Shown here in pieces: positions 43,805 through 55,445 of a DNA stretch of 64,000 bases (positions are counted from its first letter, which is position 1; each line of letters opens with the position of its first letter). This DNA is from Oscarella lobularis. Taxonomy: Eukaryota; Porifera; Homoscleromorpha; Homosclerophorida; Oscarellidae. The DNA lies in NCBI RefSeq assembly GCF_947507565.1, contig NC_089177.1, positions 3,534,001 through 3,598,000 on the forward strand, in the 5' to 3' direction. A model generated the notes under the pieces. That model did no database searches and was not told the origin of the DNA. It was given only the letters and a program-made list of their open reading frames with translations. The position numbers and the translations under genes were made by a program.

Positions 43805-45469
43805 TCAGCAACCTTTACGAGTCGACTCAGCAGCGTAAACCGATTTTAACTTACGACAGTCTAGAACGAGAATGATTAGTATATAGAAGGCGAGCAGACC
43901 GAACCAAGTGGCCCAATAGGGGAGAGTGACGAGGCTTGCCAGAAGGCCTAAACTGACGTTCGTTACGGCCAGCAGCACTATGAGAATACCGACGGCAACG
44001 TGCACGCTTTTCCACAATCTGTAGATCCCATCTTGTTTGCCCCTTTTGTCAGTGCCGCCACCGGCGGCGGCGGCGACGGTGGCGGCGGCTTTTCTCGACG
44101 CCAATTTGATAAACCAAGCCACCGTCACCCAAATGATTTGACCTACTGTAAGTAGGTAGAGGGCAACGCCTAGGATGGCGTGAACAAATTGAAAATGACG
44201 ACGGCGTCGGTCGGCTCGCGAATAGGAGACAATTGCCAAATAGAGACCCGCCGAAGCGAGAAGCGTGACGGCACTCTGAAAGACGACGTGCACGATAAGA
44301 AAACGTTTTCTCGTCTCCTTTGACCTGTCGCGGTAACGAACGACGATGATTGCAATTGGCATGAAAACGGCATAAGCGGCGAACATGAGAATGCCGTGCA
44401 GGTGAAAATAGGCGAGACCATTGGAACAAGATATGACGACTCGCTCACGATCGTCATCGTCATCTTGACTCGGATCTCCGGTAAGCAGCCACACATCGCT
44501 ACTTAGACCCTTTCCGTCTATTTCTCCACCAAAAACAATGACGCCATAACCGCTGGCACTGACCATGGAGTGCCCCCCGCGCGCTGAAAGCCCCCCACGG
44601 GCCCTTTTACCAAACCAACCGCTCGGCTTGGAGGAGAGTTCTAACAAAGCCACTTCGTCGCCTGACGAATATTTCACCCCATTAAGCGACTGCTCACTCG
44701 CCTCGAGACCACCGTAGAGTACAGCGTAACCGTTTAGCACGGCCATAGCCGCGTCCATGCGTGGAGGAGAACAGCCTCCCACTCGATCCCACCGATCTCC
44801 AGTTAAAATCCACGAGTCGGCGGACGGACAGAAACCGACTTCGAGACAGCCTCCGTGAATGAGAAGCGAATTATTTTTCACTATTGCGCTCGCCTGTCGA
44901 CGACGTGGACGCGGCGAGGAGAAACTGGTGGCTTTGAGAAGCGATTCGTTTTCCGTTTCAAAGGCGAAAAATAGACGACCGTCGGCGTCGATTCCGCCCG
45001 ACGAGTCGCACCGTTTTTCCTTCGTCGAATTCAATTTAATCCAATCAATGCATTCCGTTTTTGGATTATATAGCGACGATAAATCGACGCGATATGCGTC
45101 GTCCGTTGCTAAGGTCGTCGTCGCGTCGCATCCGGTTGCTATGGTGAAAGTGTAGCTAGTTTCGTCGAGTCCGGAAACCGAAAGAAAAAGTGCAGGCGGA
45201 AAGGACGCGTTATGGCACGATGGATACTTCTTCCAGGCGTTTTTCTGCAAGTCAAAGGTCCAGAGATCGTTGCTCGTTGCCGAATTGGTCGCGTCGATGC
45301 CGCCGAAGACGATTAGACGTTTCGTTCGCGAATCGTACGCTGCTGCGGCGTTTTTTCGCGGTTCTGGCGCGCTCTTGTTTCCCTCGTGTAAAATACGAAA
45401 TACTAAGGAGTCGTTCTGCGACGAGTCGACTACTATTACGGCTAGAAAAACGAGAAGCAGTCGCCGCAT
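43805..45469 (-). CDS. kelch-repeat / cytochrome b561 fusion protein, single exon
   Basis: 554 aa from the ATG at 45469, chosen because it gives a signal peptide (MRRLLLVFLAVIVVDSS). Kelch-type repeats fill about 30-360: RLIVFGGIDAT..NDLWTFD, LLIHGGC..DSWILTGDRW, YAVLYGGLE, GYGVIVFGGEID..DVWLLTGD. Then comes a five- or six-helix membrane domain with the cytochrome b561 histidines: YFHLHGILMF, LIVHVVFQ, FQFVHAILGV and KSVHVAVGI. Such proteins move electrons across membranes using two b hemes. The usual animal partner of b561 is a DOMON domain, so a kelch ectodomain is unusual. The gene has no intron, unlike nearly all neighbours. Start is 72-90 bp from the divergent FKBPL-like gene. Confidence 0.85.
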   Translation of the reverse strand: MRRLLLVFLAVIVVDSSQNDSLVFRILHEGNKSAPEPRKNAAAAYDSRTKRLIVFGGIDATNSATSNDLWTFDLQKNAWKKYPSCHNASFPPALFLSVSGLDETSYTFTIATGCDATTTLATDDAYRVDLSSLYNPKTECIDWIKLNSTKEKRCDSSGGIDADGRLFFAFETENESLLKATSFSSPRPRRRQASAIVKNNSLLIHGGCLEVGFCPSADSWILTGDRWDRVGGCSPPRMDAAMAVLNGYAVLYGGLEASEQSLNGVKYSSGDEVALLELSSKPSGWFGKRARGGLSARGGHSMVSASGYGVIVFGGEIDGKGLSSDVWLLTGDPSQDDDDDRERVVISCSNGLAYFHLHGILMFAAYAVFMPIAIIVVRYRDRSKETRKRFLIVHVVFQSAVTLLASAGLYLAIVSYSRADRRRRHFQFVHAILGVALYLLTVGQIIWVTVAWFIKLASRKAAATVAAAAGGGTDKRGKQDGIYRLWKSVHVAVGILIVLLAVTNVSLGLLASLVTLPYWATWFGLLAFYILIILVLDCRKLKSVYAAESTRKGC

Positions 45470-45558
45470 GGAAACGCATGGAAAATTTACTATAGCGCGC
45501 GCGGTAGACGTTTGTCTGTTCGTCGGAGCGTCGCCCGGATGTGGGACGCCTTCCGAAA

Positions 45559-46392
45559 ATGGAAAAGATTGTCTTGCGCGAAGGCAAAGGTTTCGAGCAG
45601 GCAAACGAAGGCTCGTTCGTTTCTGTGATTGTAACACCGTACAAAAAGCTCGAAAACGAGCTAATTGCATGCGGCCCGAGCGAGGAAATGACGTTCACGT
45701 GCGGAGATCCGGACGAAGAGACGTTGCTCGCTCACTGGCTACACGATTGCGTGCAGGAAATGCGACCGCACGAAATCGCTCGCTTTGTCGCGCCGAAAAT
45801 CGTCGCCAACGTCGCGTCGCCGACAGACGCATTTGAAATCGAACTGAAATCAATGCGTCGCGACGATGACACGTGGCAATGGACGCGCGAGCAAAAAGTG
45901 CAACGAGCCGAAGAGCTAAAATCGCGCGGATCGACCTGTTTCAAATCGGGGCAAGTCGACTTGGCCGCTCGATATTTCAGTCGAAGTCTCGTTCATCTTA
46001 TATCGACTGGCGAAGAGGGAATGGACGACGAATTGTTCGGCGTTCGCGAATCCTTACGCTGCACGTGCTATCTGAATTTATCGGCGTGCCAGCTCAAGTT
46101 CCAGCAGCCGGAACACGTTATAAGCAATTGCACTAAGGCATTGGCTATCGACGAGGATAACATCAAAGGGCTCTTTCGAAGGGGTCAAGCCTATATGATG
46201 ATTAATGACTTGACGTCGGCGAGAGACGACTTGACGAAGGCGCTTCGTTTCGAGCCCAATAATCGAGCCATCAAGAACCAAATCCAGCAACTCGAAACAA
46301 AGGAGAAAGAGCAAAGGGAAAAGTATAAGAAAGCTCTGGGGAAAATGTTTGGGGGTAGCGGCGACGGTAGTAGTGTACAGGAAAGAAAATAA
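45559..46392 (+). CDS. FKBPL-like TPR co-chaperone, single exon
   Basis: 277 aa from MEKIVLREGKGFEQANEG (an ATG at 45541 would add six residues). The N-terminal half looks like an FKBP fold by order (GSFVSVIVTPYK, MTFTCGDPDEETLLAHWLHD) but lacks most prolyl-isomerase active-site aromatics, as in FKBPL and FKBP6. The C-terminal half has three TPR repeats: AEELKSRGSTCFKSGQVDLA, CYLNLSACQLKFQQPEHVI, KGLFRRGQAYMMINDL. Then a charged helix (ETKEKEQREKYKKALGKMF) follows, typical of Hsp90-binding co-chaperones. It has no intron. Stop at 46390-46392, 15 bp before the OXCT stop on the other strand. Confidence 0.75.
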   Translation: MEKIVLREGKGFEQANEGSFVSVIVTPYKKLENELIACGPSEEMTFTCGDPDEETLLAHWLHDCVQEMRPHEIARFVAPKIVANVASPTDAFEIELKSMRRDDDTWQWTREQKVQRAEELKSRGSTCFKSGQVDLAARYFSRSLVHLISTGEEGMDDELFGVRESLRCTCYLNLSACQLKFQQPEHVISNCTKALAIDEDNIKGLFRRGQAYMMINDLTSARDDLTKALRFEPNNRAIKNQIQQLETKEKEQREKYKKALGKMFGGSGDGSSVQERK

Positions 46393-46407
46393 ACAAATAA
46401 TTGGAGA

Positions 46408-47960
46408 TTAGATTCCGGGCATGGGCTTCAAAGTGGGCGACACTTGAAACGTGCACCCCGTCGCCTGTCTCACCTCGTCCAACGTGCATTCATCGTGGAT
46501 TTCCACCAACGTGAGCCCCGATTTGGAATCGACGGCAAAGACGCCCATATCCGTAATGATCTGATCGACGCAATTCTTCCCGGTCAGAGGCAGCGTGCAC
46601 TCGCGTAAGATCTTGTGCTTTCCCCCCTTTGCCGTGTGCTCCATGGTGACGACCACTTTGGTGCCGGCACTTGCGACGAGATCCATTGCGCCGCCCATGC
46701 CCTTGACCAGTTTCCCGGGTATCATCCAATTGGCGAGGTCCCCGTGTTCGGACACCTGCATAGCGCCGAGTATCGTCAAATTGATGTGTCCGCCTCGAAT
46801 CATCGCAAACGATTCGTCGCTCGCAAAAAAGGCGCTACCTGGAAGAACGGTAACCGTTTCCTTACCCGCATTAATCAAATCCGGGTCCACATCGCTCTCC
46901 GCGGGAAACGGACCGAGACCGAGAATCCCGTTCTCGCTCTGCAGATGAACGGTCATTCCGGCCGGAATAAAATTGCTCGCCAACATGGGAATTCCGATGC
47001 CAAGATTGGCGTACATGCCGTCCTTGAACTCGAGTGCCGCGCGTCGAATGATGCGTTCGCGCGTGCCGCCGCCGCCGACGGCGAGACTCGATTCCGGCTT
47101 GCGCGTCGTTCGTCGTTCAATGGGCTTCTCGAAGTGCGAGCCCTTGTAGACTCGATTCACGTAGACGCTCGGCACGTGAACGTCTTCGGGGGGAATCGCG
47201 CCCGCTTCGACGATCTCCTCCACTTCGGCGATGGTCACCTTTCCGGCGCGCGCGACCGGCGGGTTGAAATTGCGCGCCGATCGACGAAACGTCAGATTGC
47301 CCATTGGGTCCGATTTCCACGCTTTTACGAGAGCAAAATCGCCCGTGATTGCCTCCTCCATGATGTAGTTGCGTCCGTTGAAAGTTTCGGAGCGACGCGG
47401 TTCGCTGGCAATGGCAATGTTTCCCGATTTATCGTAGCGTATGGGCGCGCCTCCCTTATGTATTAGAGTTCCATAGCCAGTGCTATAGTGAAGAAACACT
47501 TGTCCTCTATAGTTTTGTCTCATATTTCTTCTTACGCTGTCCAAAAGGCTGGAATTCCGGCTCCGCCGGCTCTCAGGCGTTCGGCGAGCGTTCCCTGCGG
47601 CGTGAGCTCGACTTCCAGTTCGCCGTTCAAATATTGTCGCTCGAATTCGGCGTTTTCGCCGACGTAAGACGACACCATGCGTTTTACTTGTCGATTGTTC
47701 AACAGCATGCCCAGACCGACGCCGTCGATTCCGGCGTTATTACTCACCACCGTCAATCGTTTCGAACCGTTTCGAGCCAAGGCGGCGATCAGGTTCTCCG
47801 GATTGCCGCACAGGCCGAATCCGCCGACCAGAACGGTCGCGCCGTCCTTCACGTCCGCTACGGCGGCATCTGGAGAGTCGTATAACTTCGAACGGACGAC
47901 GGAGGACGTGGAGAAGAGCGCGCGGCTCGTGGCGAAACGACGGAACGATAGAAGAGCCAT
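46408..47960 (-). CDS. OXCT1: OXCT1-type succinyl-CoA:3-ketoacid CoA transferase (copy 1)
   Basis: Mitochondrial enzyme that activates acetoacetate with succinyl-CoA in ketone-body use. The start at 47960 gives an Arg/Ser-rich transit peptide ([18 protein letters not shown]). The alpha-half motif [16 protein letters not shown] and the beta-half [12 protein letters not shown], containing the catalytic glutamate, are intact, as are [13 protein letters not shown] and MRGGH-like [16 protein letters not shown]. Two exons: 47960-47536 and 47482-46408, with a 53-bp intron (GTAAGA...CTATAG) after PAFWTA in phase 2; 499 aa. It is in tandem with copy 2, same strand, about 100 bp away. Confidence 0.92.
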
Positions 47961-48058
47961 AGTAAGAGAATTCCCGGATGCGTGCTACAAGTAGTTCTGA
48001 GCGCGCAAAAAGAATTGTGGTCTTTTGTATACTGAATGAATGTATGTCAGTTCTATTT

Positions 48059-49675
48059 CTATTCAATTGTAACCTGTGCCATTGGCTTCAAATCAGGTGA
48101 TACGATGAAAGGAGCATCGGTCGCGGCTTTGACGTCATCCACGGACAACCCGTCATAAACTTCCGTCAAAATCAAACCCTTTTTCTGATCGACGTCAAAA
48201 ACGGCCATTTCGGTTATAATTTGATTAACGCATCGCTTTCCCGTGAGCGGTAATGAGCACCTTTCGACGATCTTTGCCTCGCCATTCTTCGTTTGATGTT
48301 GCATAGTAACAATAACCTTTGTACCGGCACCCGTACTTGAGACGAGATCCATAGCTCCACCCATGCCCTTGACCAATTTCCCGGGCACCATCCAGTTGGC
48401 AATATCGCCGTAGCGCGACACCTGCATAGCGCCGAGCATGGTCACATTGATGTGACCACCGCGGATCATTGCAAATGATTCGTCACTCGAGAAAAATGAT
48501 CCACCGTCGAGAATTGTTACCGTTTCCTTGCCGGCGTTGATGAGCTCGGGATCGAGTTCTTCTTCGGTTGGAAACGGTCCCAATCCCATGAGACCGTTTT
48601 CGCCGTGCAAGTGAACCGTCATTCCGTTTGGAATGAAATTGCTTGCCAAGACGGGAATTCCAATTCCTAAGTTGACGTACATGCCATCGCGAAATTCGAG
48701 CACGGCTCGACGAACGATGCGTTCTCGCACGTCGCCGACGGCCGAACGTGGACGATTTTCACCTTCCGATCGCACGGTTCGCTTTTCGATTCCCTTCTCA
48801 AAGTGCTCGCCTTTGAATATGCGATTGACGTAGATGCCGGACACGTGCACGTGCGCCGGATCGATTTCGCCCGCCGGAACGATTTCCTCCACTTCGGCAA
48901 TTGTTATTTTTCCCGCTTTTGCCATGGGAGGATTGAAATTTCTCGCCGCCTTGCGAAACGTCAAGTTGCCGGCCGTATCGGCTTTCCACGCTTTTACTAG
49001 AGCAAAGTCGCCCTTGATCGCCTCCTCGAGAATGTAGTGACGTCCGCCAAATTCGCGAGATTCGTGTGGATGACTGATTTTCGACACGTGACCGTGTCCG
49101 TCATATCTAATCGGCTCTCCGCCTTCATGAACAAGAGTCCCATATCCGGTTGGAGTATAGAACGCTGGAATTCCTTAGGAAAAAAAAAGACCACCCCCAA
49201 AATCTAATTATACATCTCCTATTAATTATGATTTCTACATACCGGCTGCGGCAGCTCGTATTTTCTCAGCCAATGTTCCTTGCGGAAGCAATTCGACTTC
49301 CAAATCGCCCGCGAAATATTGTCGCGCCACTTCGGAATTTTCTCCGACGTACGAAGCGACGGCTCGCTTAACGAGTCGTTTTTGAATGAGTTTGCCTAGA
49401 CCTTTCGTTTCGGTGCCCGTGTCGTTGCTGACGATCGTCAGATCGCGTGCGCCGCGGCGTAGCACGGCGTCGATCAGGTTTTCCGGGATGCCGCACAGGC
49501 CGAAGCCGCCGACGAGCAGCGTCGCTTCGTCGCCGACGTCGAAGACCGCTTCGTCGGCCGTTTCGAAGAATCGTTTCGATGTGGAAGACGCTGCTCTCGC
49601 GCTCGCCGCCATTTCATAGGCGGATCGACTTTGGAATGCAGTTGCACAGCGCGACAGAAGGGATCGCAACGCCAT
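48059..49675 (-). CDS. OXCT1: OXCT1-type succinyl-CoA:3-ketoacid CoA transferase (copy 2)
   Basis: Paralogue of copy 1, about two thirds identical by eye. Transit peptide ([17 protein letters not shown]), [28 protein letters not shown] with the catalytic Glu, [13 protein letters not shown], and end [10 protein letters not shown]. Two exons: 49675-49243 and 49173-48059. The single intron falls at AAAG|GIPAF, phase 1, about six codons before the intron position in copy 1. No damage seen, so both copies are probably active. Confidence 0.92.
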
Positions 49676-49805
49676 AGAAGCGCGAAATCACCGAAATGTG
49701 TAGGATGGAGCTGGCTATCGCCGATTTGTACCGGTTGATACGTAGGTCCCGGATAAAACAAGCGTCATATTCTGCGCCATATATGGTTGTCAGCACTAAA
49801 ATCTT

Positions 49806-51134
49806 TTACCAAACGTAGCACTGTTCGAATGACGATTTTACGTTTTCGCCCGTAAATATAGGACTGTATCGATAAATCAGATACTTGTCCTCCTCCTCGC
49901 TGGTGGAGAAGTGATTGTCATTCATTCGAGCTGGTGAAAACAAAAAACGACTAGACGCAAAAAATTCTCTTTCAACGCGCGGGTCTCACCCTGGGAAACA
50001 AAAAAATTGGCCATGTACTGAGTAACGAGCACGGCATTGCTTGAATGATTGATTCCTTCTGACGCGATCCATTCAAAGATGTTCTTCTCCGGATGCCACT
50101 GAACCCCATAAATAGGGTATTTGTATGCTATTATAAATAGAAATACAGTAGCTTGAGATGATCACGGTACATGTAGATACCTTCCATTGTAGAGACAAAC
50201 GAACGACCTTTACGATCTTTATTTACTGACAAAACTTTATAGAAATTGTTCAGCGCCACCGTTTCCGAGAAATTCTACGTAGATAATGTTAGATACACAT
50301 GTATTTACGTGACTCCTACCGTGGGGCTGACTGCCTTCACATGATTGTTCATTGTAACATTATCATTGCGAAGAATTTGAATTATTTTGGAAGGACAGTC
50401 TTTAAACATTCGGCTCTGCTCAAAATCTAGAGAAAGTTCTCACTAAATAAAGCATGGCCACGCGTCTATCTATTGACCTTCAGTGAACTGCAAAGGAATG
50501 CTATAGTTTTCTGCATCAACTTCATACAGTACGTTTTCATCGGCAGTGATAACGTTAAGTGCTTCAAAGCCAAGACAAGTGCCCCAAACAGGCCACACTT
50601 GGCCCGAGTCAGTAGCCTATGATTTAATAGAAGCAGAGCGGTCTTACTGCGAGTTATCCTTGCAATTACATTAATGGAGTGCTGGTAAACTTGCTTAGCA
50701 ATCTCAAAATATCTAGAAGTGACCAAATTTTGTCCGCCACCCGGAAAAAGAACTCTACAAAAATTAGTAGAAATTTTTATTCAAAATGTACTCGTGAAAA
50801 ATTACCCATTTATTGACGACAAAACTGTGCTCAATTCCTCCGACGTCCAATTTAACCTAGAAATTGAAATCGAAAAAACATCGTGGGCAACATGTCGCGT
50901 TTTACATAATAGGTACAACGCGAGCTCCAGCCGATTCGATGTATTTGACATAGGAGGCGGCCAAATAGAATTGGTGTCCAGGAAAGCGGGTAGTCGTCTC
51001 GGTCAGAAGTCCTAGAGAACTCGTTCAAACTCGCACGCTAAGGCGTGACTACGCACACCAATAATAGGCCGATTATTGAGCGACTCGCTTAGAGATATCA
51101 GCGAGGAAGCGAGAACAAAAGCAAGTCTCCACAT
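49806..51134 (-). CDS. GGH: GGH, gamma-glutamyl hydrolase
   Basis: Lysosomal or secreted cysteine peptidase of the class I glutamine-amidotransferase fold that trims polyglutamate from folates. The start at 51134 ([18 protein letters not shown]) is a signal peptide. Following exons: [52 protein letters not shown], then [16 protein letters not shown] with the catalytic Cys, [17 protein letters not shown] with the catalytic His, and the end [20 protein letters not shown] ... CYVW, stop at 49808-49806. About nine exons. Head to head with PEF1, 73 bp between starts. Confidence 0.93.
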
Positions 51135-51207
51135 TGTTATGTCATGTGACTCCAAAGCGTCCGGGAGTTCGAGTTGTGGAACTGCGAAGTCAGCTTCTTG
51201 TAGCAGC

Positions 51208-52314
51208 ATGTCCTGGGGTCAGGGATATCACCAACAAGGCCATGTAGGTGTCAGAACGCGTCGACGAGTACCGATTGTGATTATCGTTGCTGCAGAGACC
51301 GAGTGCACCGGGCTACGGCGCTTCGTACGGTTCTGCTCCGCCACCAGCGGCTCATTCTGGCTATGGAGCACCGCCTCCAGCGGCTCATTCTGGCTATGGA
51401 GCACCGCCTCCAGCTCAAGCTCATTACGGGCAGCAGGAATATCACCACAGCGGCCACGGATACGGACAGCCAGGAGGCTACGCCCCTTCGGGGCCATCGG
51501 GGGCCCCACCCGGCGTAGATCCGACGTTATTCGCTTGGTTTCAAGTCAGTAGTAATAAAAAATCAAATTGTTTCGATTTGAAAGTGTCTAAACTTCTTAG
51601 GCTGTCGACGCCGACAGGTCGGGTTCAATTTCCTCCGTGGAATTGAGACAAGCTTTGGTAAACGGAAATTGGTCGCATTTCAATCAGGAGACGTGTCGCT
51701 TGATGATCGGAATGTTTGACAAGGACAAGTGAGAACCTTAATTAGTTAAATATTCCACGCCCACACCTTTTTGTCCTCGCAAAAAAAAAGGAGCGGAACA
51801 ATTGACGTGCACGAATTTGCCGCTTTGTGGAAATATATACAAGACTGGAAGAGTTGCTTTGATAGGTACAACAATTTGGGTCACGTCTTCTCAGATAAAT
51901 GAGTTTGTGTGTCTAGCTTTGATAGAGATCGTTCTGGATCAATTGATGCTGGAGAATTGCACCAGGCATTCACCTCATTTGGATATCGTCTGTACGCGGA
52001 TCTTTTGCGGAAAGGAACAGGGGGAGTAAATGCTGCGTGATTTAGGTCGATTGACTTTTGTCGTCTTTGTGTTCATCAATTCGATCGCGCCGACGTGAAC
52101 ACCATGAAGCTAGACGACTTCATTCAATGCTGCGTCATGTTGAAATGTCTAACGGACGCCTTTCGACGCTTTGACGTCCATCAGACGGGCGTTATTAACG
52201 TCAGTTACGAACAGGTGAAAAACAAATGTTTATTATATTTTTTTATATGACTTGTACTGACATTATTACGTCCAGTTCCTAGAAATGGCCTTGGACAATA
52301 CCCTGAGCATTTGA
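51208..52314 (+). CDS. PEF1: PEF1, peflin (penta-EF-hand protein)
   Basis: Calcium-binding partner of ALG-2 that acts at ER exit sites. The N-terminus is a Gly/Ala/Pro/Tyr-rich tail ([19 protein letters not shown]) including two perfect 33-nt repeats at 51346-51411. The EF-hand region starts at DPTLFAWFQ, with loops [29 protein letters not shown] and [14 protein letters not shown], followed by two weaker hands ([12 protein letters not shown] and [17 protein letters not shown]). The product ends [12 protein letters not shown], stop TGA at 52312-52314. Seven or so exons. All five EF hands of the family are represented. Confidence 0.9.
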
Positions 52315-52407
52315 ATAACTCGCACAAAATGAAGGAACAATAGCTAACCTGTGTTTAGGCAGTACACACGTGTTTTTAGTATACGTAGCATTAGTTCTCT
52401 GTCCTTT

Positions 52408-55400
52408 CTAACTATCGGCTTGGACTGCATTTCCTCTCTGATCACTCCCTACATCGCTATTCTCTTTCTCTTCCACAACGACGCCGAGCAAACTGCTCCG
52501 ATTGCTTCCGCTGCTGACGTCACTCGACGACGACCCGCCAATGATGAGACCCCGTTTTGAGTCTTCCCTCGAAAGGGAAAAATCGGTCGGAGGCCTCTGA
52601 CTGGTCATGCTGACTGATCGCATCATTCTGGGACTCGGGGCTTGGAGAACGAGATCGGGATCCGTAGGAGTCATCACCGTCAGCTGGATGATGTCGTCTC
52701 GCGATCGAATTCCGGCGACCACTTCGTCGTGCGTCATCTCGCGCGCCGCTTCGCCGTTCACCATCACAATGATATCGCCTCGCAATAGGCCCGCTTTCTG
52801 CAAAGGAGAGAACACTGAAACTTAAATAATATGAAAATGACTTATCTCTCCCTACATTGGCTGGCGAGTCTTCGTCGACGTGGAGTATCTTCACAGGACC
52901 GTTGCCGCGGATGATGAATCCCAGTCCGCCTTCTGTAGCCTCGGCGCGATTCAGTGTGATTTCTCGCGGCGGATTGAACTTGGTGCTGGCGTTGAAAACT
53001 GGTAAGGGACCCTATAGGAAAAGATGAAATGACGAATTCAATTTTTTTGGGAACGTACAAGTCTCCGAAAGAAGTCGACTACGATGTATTTGCTGAATTC
53101 TGGTTTCACCGGTTTAATTTCGCGTCCAAGAACTCTTTCGCCTGCCCCAATGAGAAAAGTCTACTTCCTGGAAAAGTATCTACTGTATTGCCTATGTTTT
53201 TTACCCTTGATAGGCGTAACTTCTGTTAGCCCGTGCACTCGTTTGATGCCCTTCAGTTCACCTATTTTTGTCTTGGCATGATTCAAGTCCATTTCGAGAA
53301 TCTAGAAATATAGTTTAATTAATTAATTAATTAATTAATTGCCCTATTACAAACTGAGCACCTTTCGAACTGCAGCCAATTTCTTCAGCAGTTTATCATC
53401 TTCCGTCAATTTCTTGCTTTCCTGGTGCAATTTGACGGCACTCTCAAAGCAAAGATGCCCTAAAGAACCGATAATCGGTTTCTTTCTCCCTTTTACTTCA
53501 CCGACCCGCATATCTTTGACATTCTTTTGACGACAGTTGTTTCTCCAACGACTCAAACATTCCCGTCAACATTTCGCCCTGTTCTAGTAGCTCAGCCATA
53601 GTCAACTCATCATCGTCTTTAATTAAAAAAAGAATGATCTCTATATGACGAAATCTCTTGCTTTGAACCGTACCAAGGAAATCCACGCAAGCAATTCCAG
53701 CGTAGAAAAAGGAGAGCGCTTGAAAATGAGTGCGCTTAAGCTAAAGTCGCAAAAGCAATCTCAGATGAATAATATTGACCATTTCTTGGCACGTACAGAA
53801 ATCATTGTTTTCCAGAACGGAGTCATCATTTCGGATAAATATTCGGACGACTCCAAACAATCACAGACCCCTTTGTAACATTGAGCCACCTAGACTTAGA
53901 CTGTGAAAACTCTATACGTGTATTTCGTTGTCTCTTTGTTTACGTAGGCTGTCTCTTTGGCAATATTTATAGCTAGTTCAATGTCGCCTTCCTGTTCAGT
54001 GACCATCATCACTTCCCAGCTGCATTCATGAGCTTGAGCCTAGAGAAAAAATAAAATTTTCTCTAAAATTGCATGCCCACTTACTATCATTAGACTGTAG
54101 AGAAAGTCAACGGATGGCTTTGATATGTCCAAGCTGGGAGCGTTAACAAAAGCCTGCCCAAGCAGCATCAAAACTCCTAAGGAAAAAAATTGTTGAGATT
54201 TTCGGTGCTAATATCACGTTTACCGGCTGCCTGTTCAAAAAGATGAACAGCCTCTTCCAAGCCATCTTTAGTGGAACGATTCTGTGAGATTATTAATTAA
54301 TTAATTATTTATTTAAAGGGCAAGGTAGCTTTACCTGCTCTATAGCCAGTTGAGAATACAATGCAGCAATGTTAAACATCACATTGGCCTAGTAAAAGAA
54401 TTTATCTTAATCGTTAATTAATTATTCAAATAAAGATAAAGAGGTCACTTTTTCAAATGCTGTTGATTGTTGTGCAGCAGCCGTGCCCACCCACAAATCA
54501 AACCTAAAAGTCAGCAGCCATCAACTTTTGAATAATAATAATAAAAAGAATAAATACCATTGAAAGTAAACCTGTCCAGCAAAACCCTGCGTCGGATAGA
54601 AGCGCTTGTCGAGAAAGTGAAGCTGATTGCAATATTCGTAGAGAAGCTCGAGTCCCGCTTTGTCCCTGCCAGGCTGTTGGGTCATCTGAGTTGGAAAAAA
54701 AAGAGACGGTAAGTCATCCGGAGGAAGTGAGACAGACAGACAGACAGACAGACAGACACTACCTCTCGCATTCGATTGATCTCTTCAAGCGGCTGAGAAA
54801 AATCATCCAAATCATTCACGTGATAGTGATCGATGAGATAAGGCTAAATCGAAAAAAAAAAGAGTCAGCGAGGTATCTAATTAAAAATGAGCAGTACCTT
54901 GACGACTTTGTCGTATTTCGCCTTGACCGACTCCTTGAGCGGAATAGGCAAGAGAGGAATCCTCGTCGTAGCATTTCTAAAGGTAACCAAGCAACGTTGA
55001 ATAGTCGGTTCAAAAGAGAAACCTCGCCTTATTCTAATCGACTTACCCGGCCGTCTGATAGATGAGAATGGCGCTATTGAGCTCGTGCAATTCTTCGCGC
55101 AGCATCTTGATTTTGCACTGGTAAAAACTCAGTTCCATTTCGGCTTTCTTCTTCGCCTTCGCGTCGATGTTGGTTCTAGATAAGGTGTGACGCGAGAAGA
55201 ACGACGGCGTTGTCGTCGCCTTCGCGAGAATAGGGGTTTTCTGTACCGTAAGAGGCGCTCTGCGCCTCCCTTTAGGAGAATCTCCTTGTTGAGTTCGTAG
55301 TTGATCTTCGATCGACGCGATTGCTGTTTCGTTCGCATCGTCATTTCGTACGAATGGCGTTGGTTTCCCTGATGGAGGGGCAATTTCGTATCGAGAAGGA

Positions 55401-55445
55401 ACGAGCTTCGTTTCTTACCCATCCTCCTTCAGCAGCTCCACTCAT
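52408..55445 (-). CDS. RHPN: rhophilin (HR1-BRO1-PDZ Rho effector)
   Basis: Scaffold that binds active Rho through an N-terminal HR1 coil. The start at 55445 (MSGAAEGGW) leads to the coil (KQQSRRSKINYELNKEILLK, KKKAEMELSFYQCKIKMLRE). The BRO1 domain follows in many short exons: PYLIDHYHVNDLDDFSQPLE, LLYEYCNQLHFLDKRFYPTQ, ANVMFNIAALYSQLAIEQN, AHECSWEVMMVTEQEGDIEL. The PDZ domain is near the end: GLGFIIRGNGPVKILHVDED, LLRGDIIVMVNGEAAREMTH. A Ser-rich tail ends in AVQADS. The domain order is complete for the family. Several introns carry (TTAA)n or (CAGA)n tracts. Start is 212 bp from divergent MROH1. Confidence 0.88.
53315..53340. repeat. (TTAA)n tract in RHPN intron
   Basis: Six or so AATT/TTAA units; the longest clean example of the recurring intronic palindromic tract in this window. 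Confidence 0.85.
54732..54757. repeat. (CAGA)n microsatellite in RHPN intron
   Basis: Six to seven CAGA units in the intron before the exon encoding NRMRE. Confidence 0.85.

Noticed and set aside
45270-45836. 188-codon plus-strand frame across the kelch-b561 and FKBPL starts
   Set aside because: It overlaps two well-supported genes in wrong frames and has no recognisable domain.
46615-47466. 283-codon open frame on the plus strand
   Set aside because: It lies exactly antisense to OXCT copy 1, whose product is conserved end to end. GC-rich codon use leaves the opposite frame open by chance.
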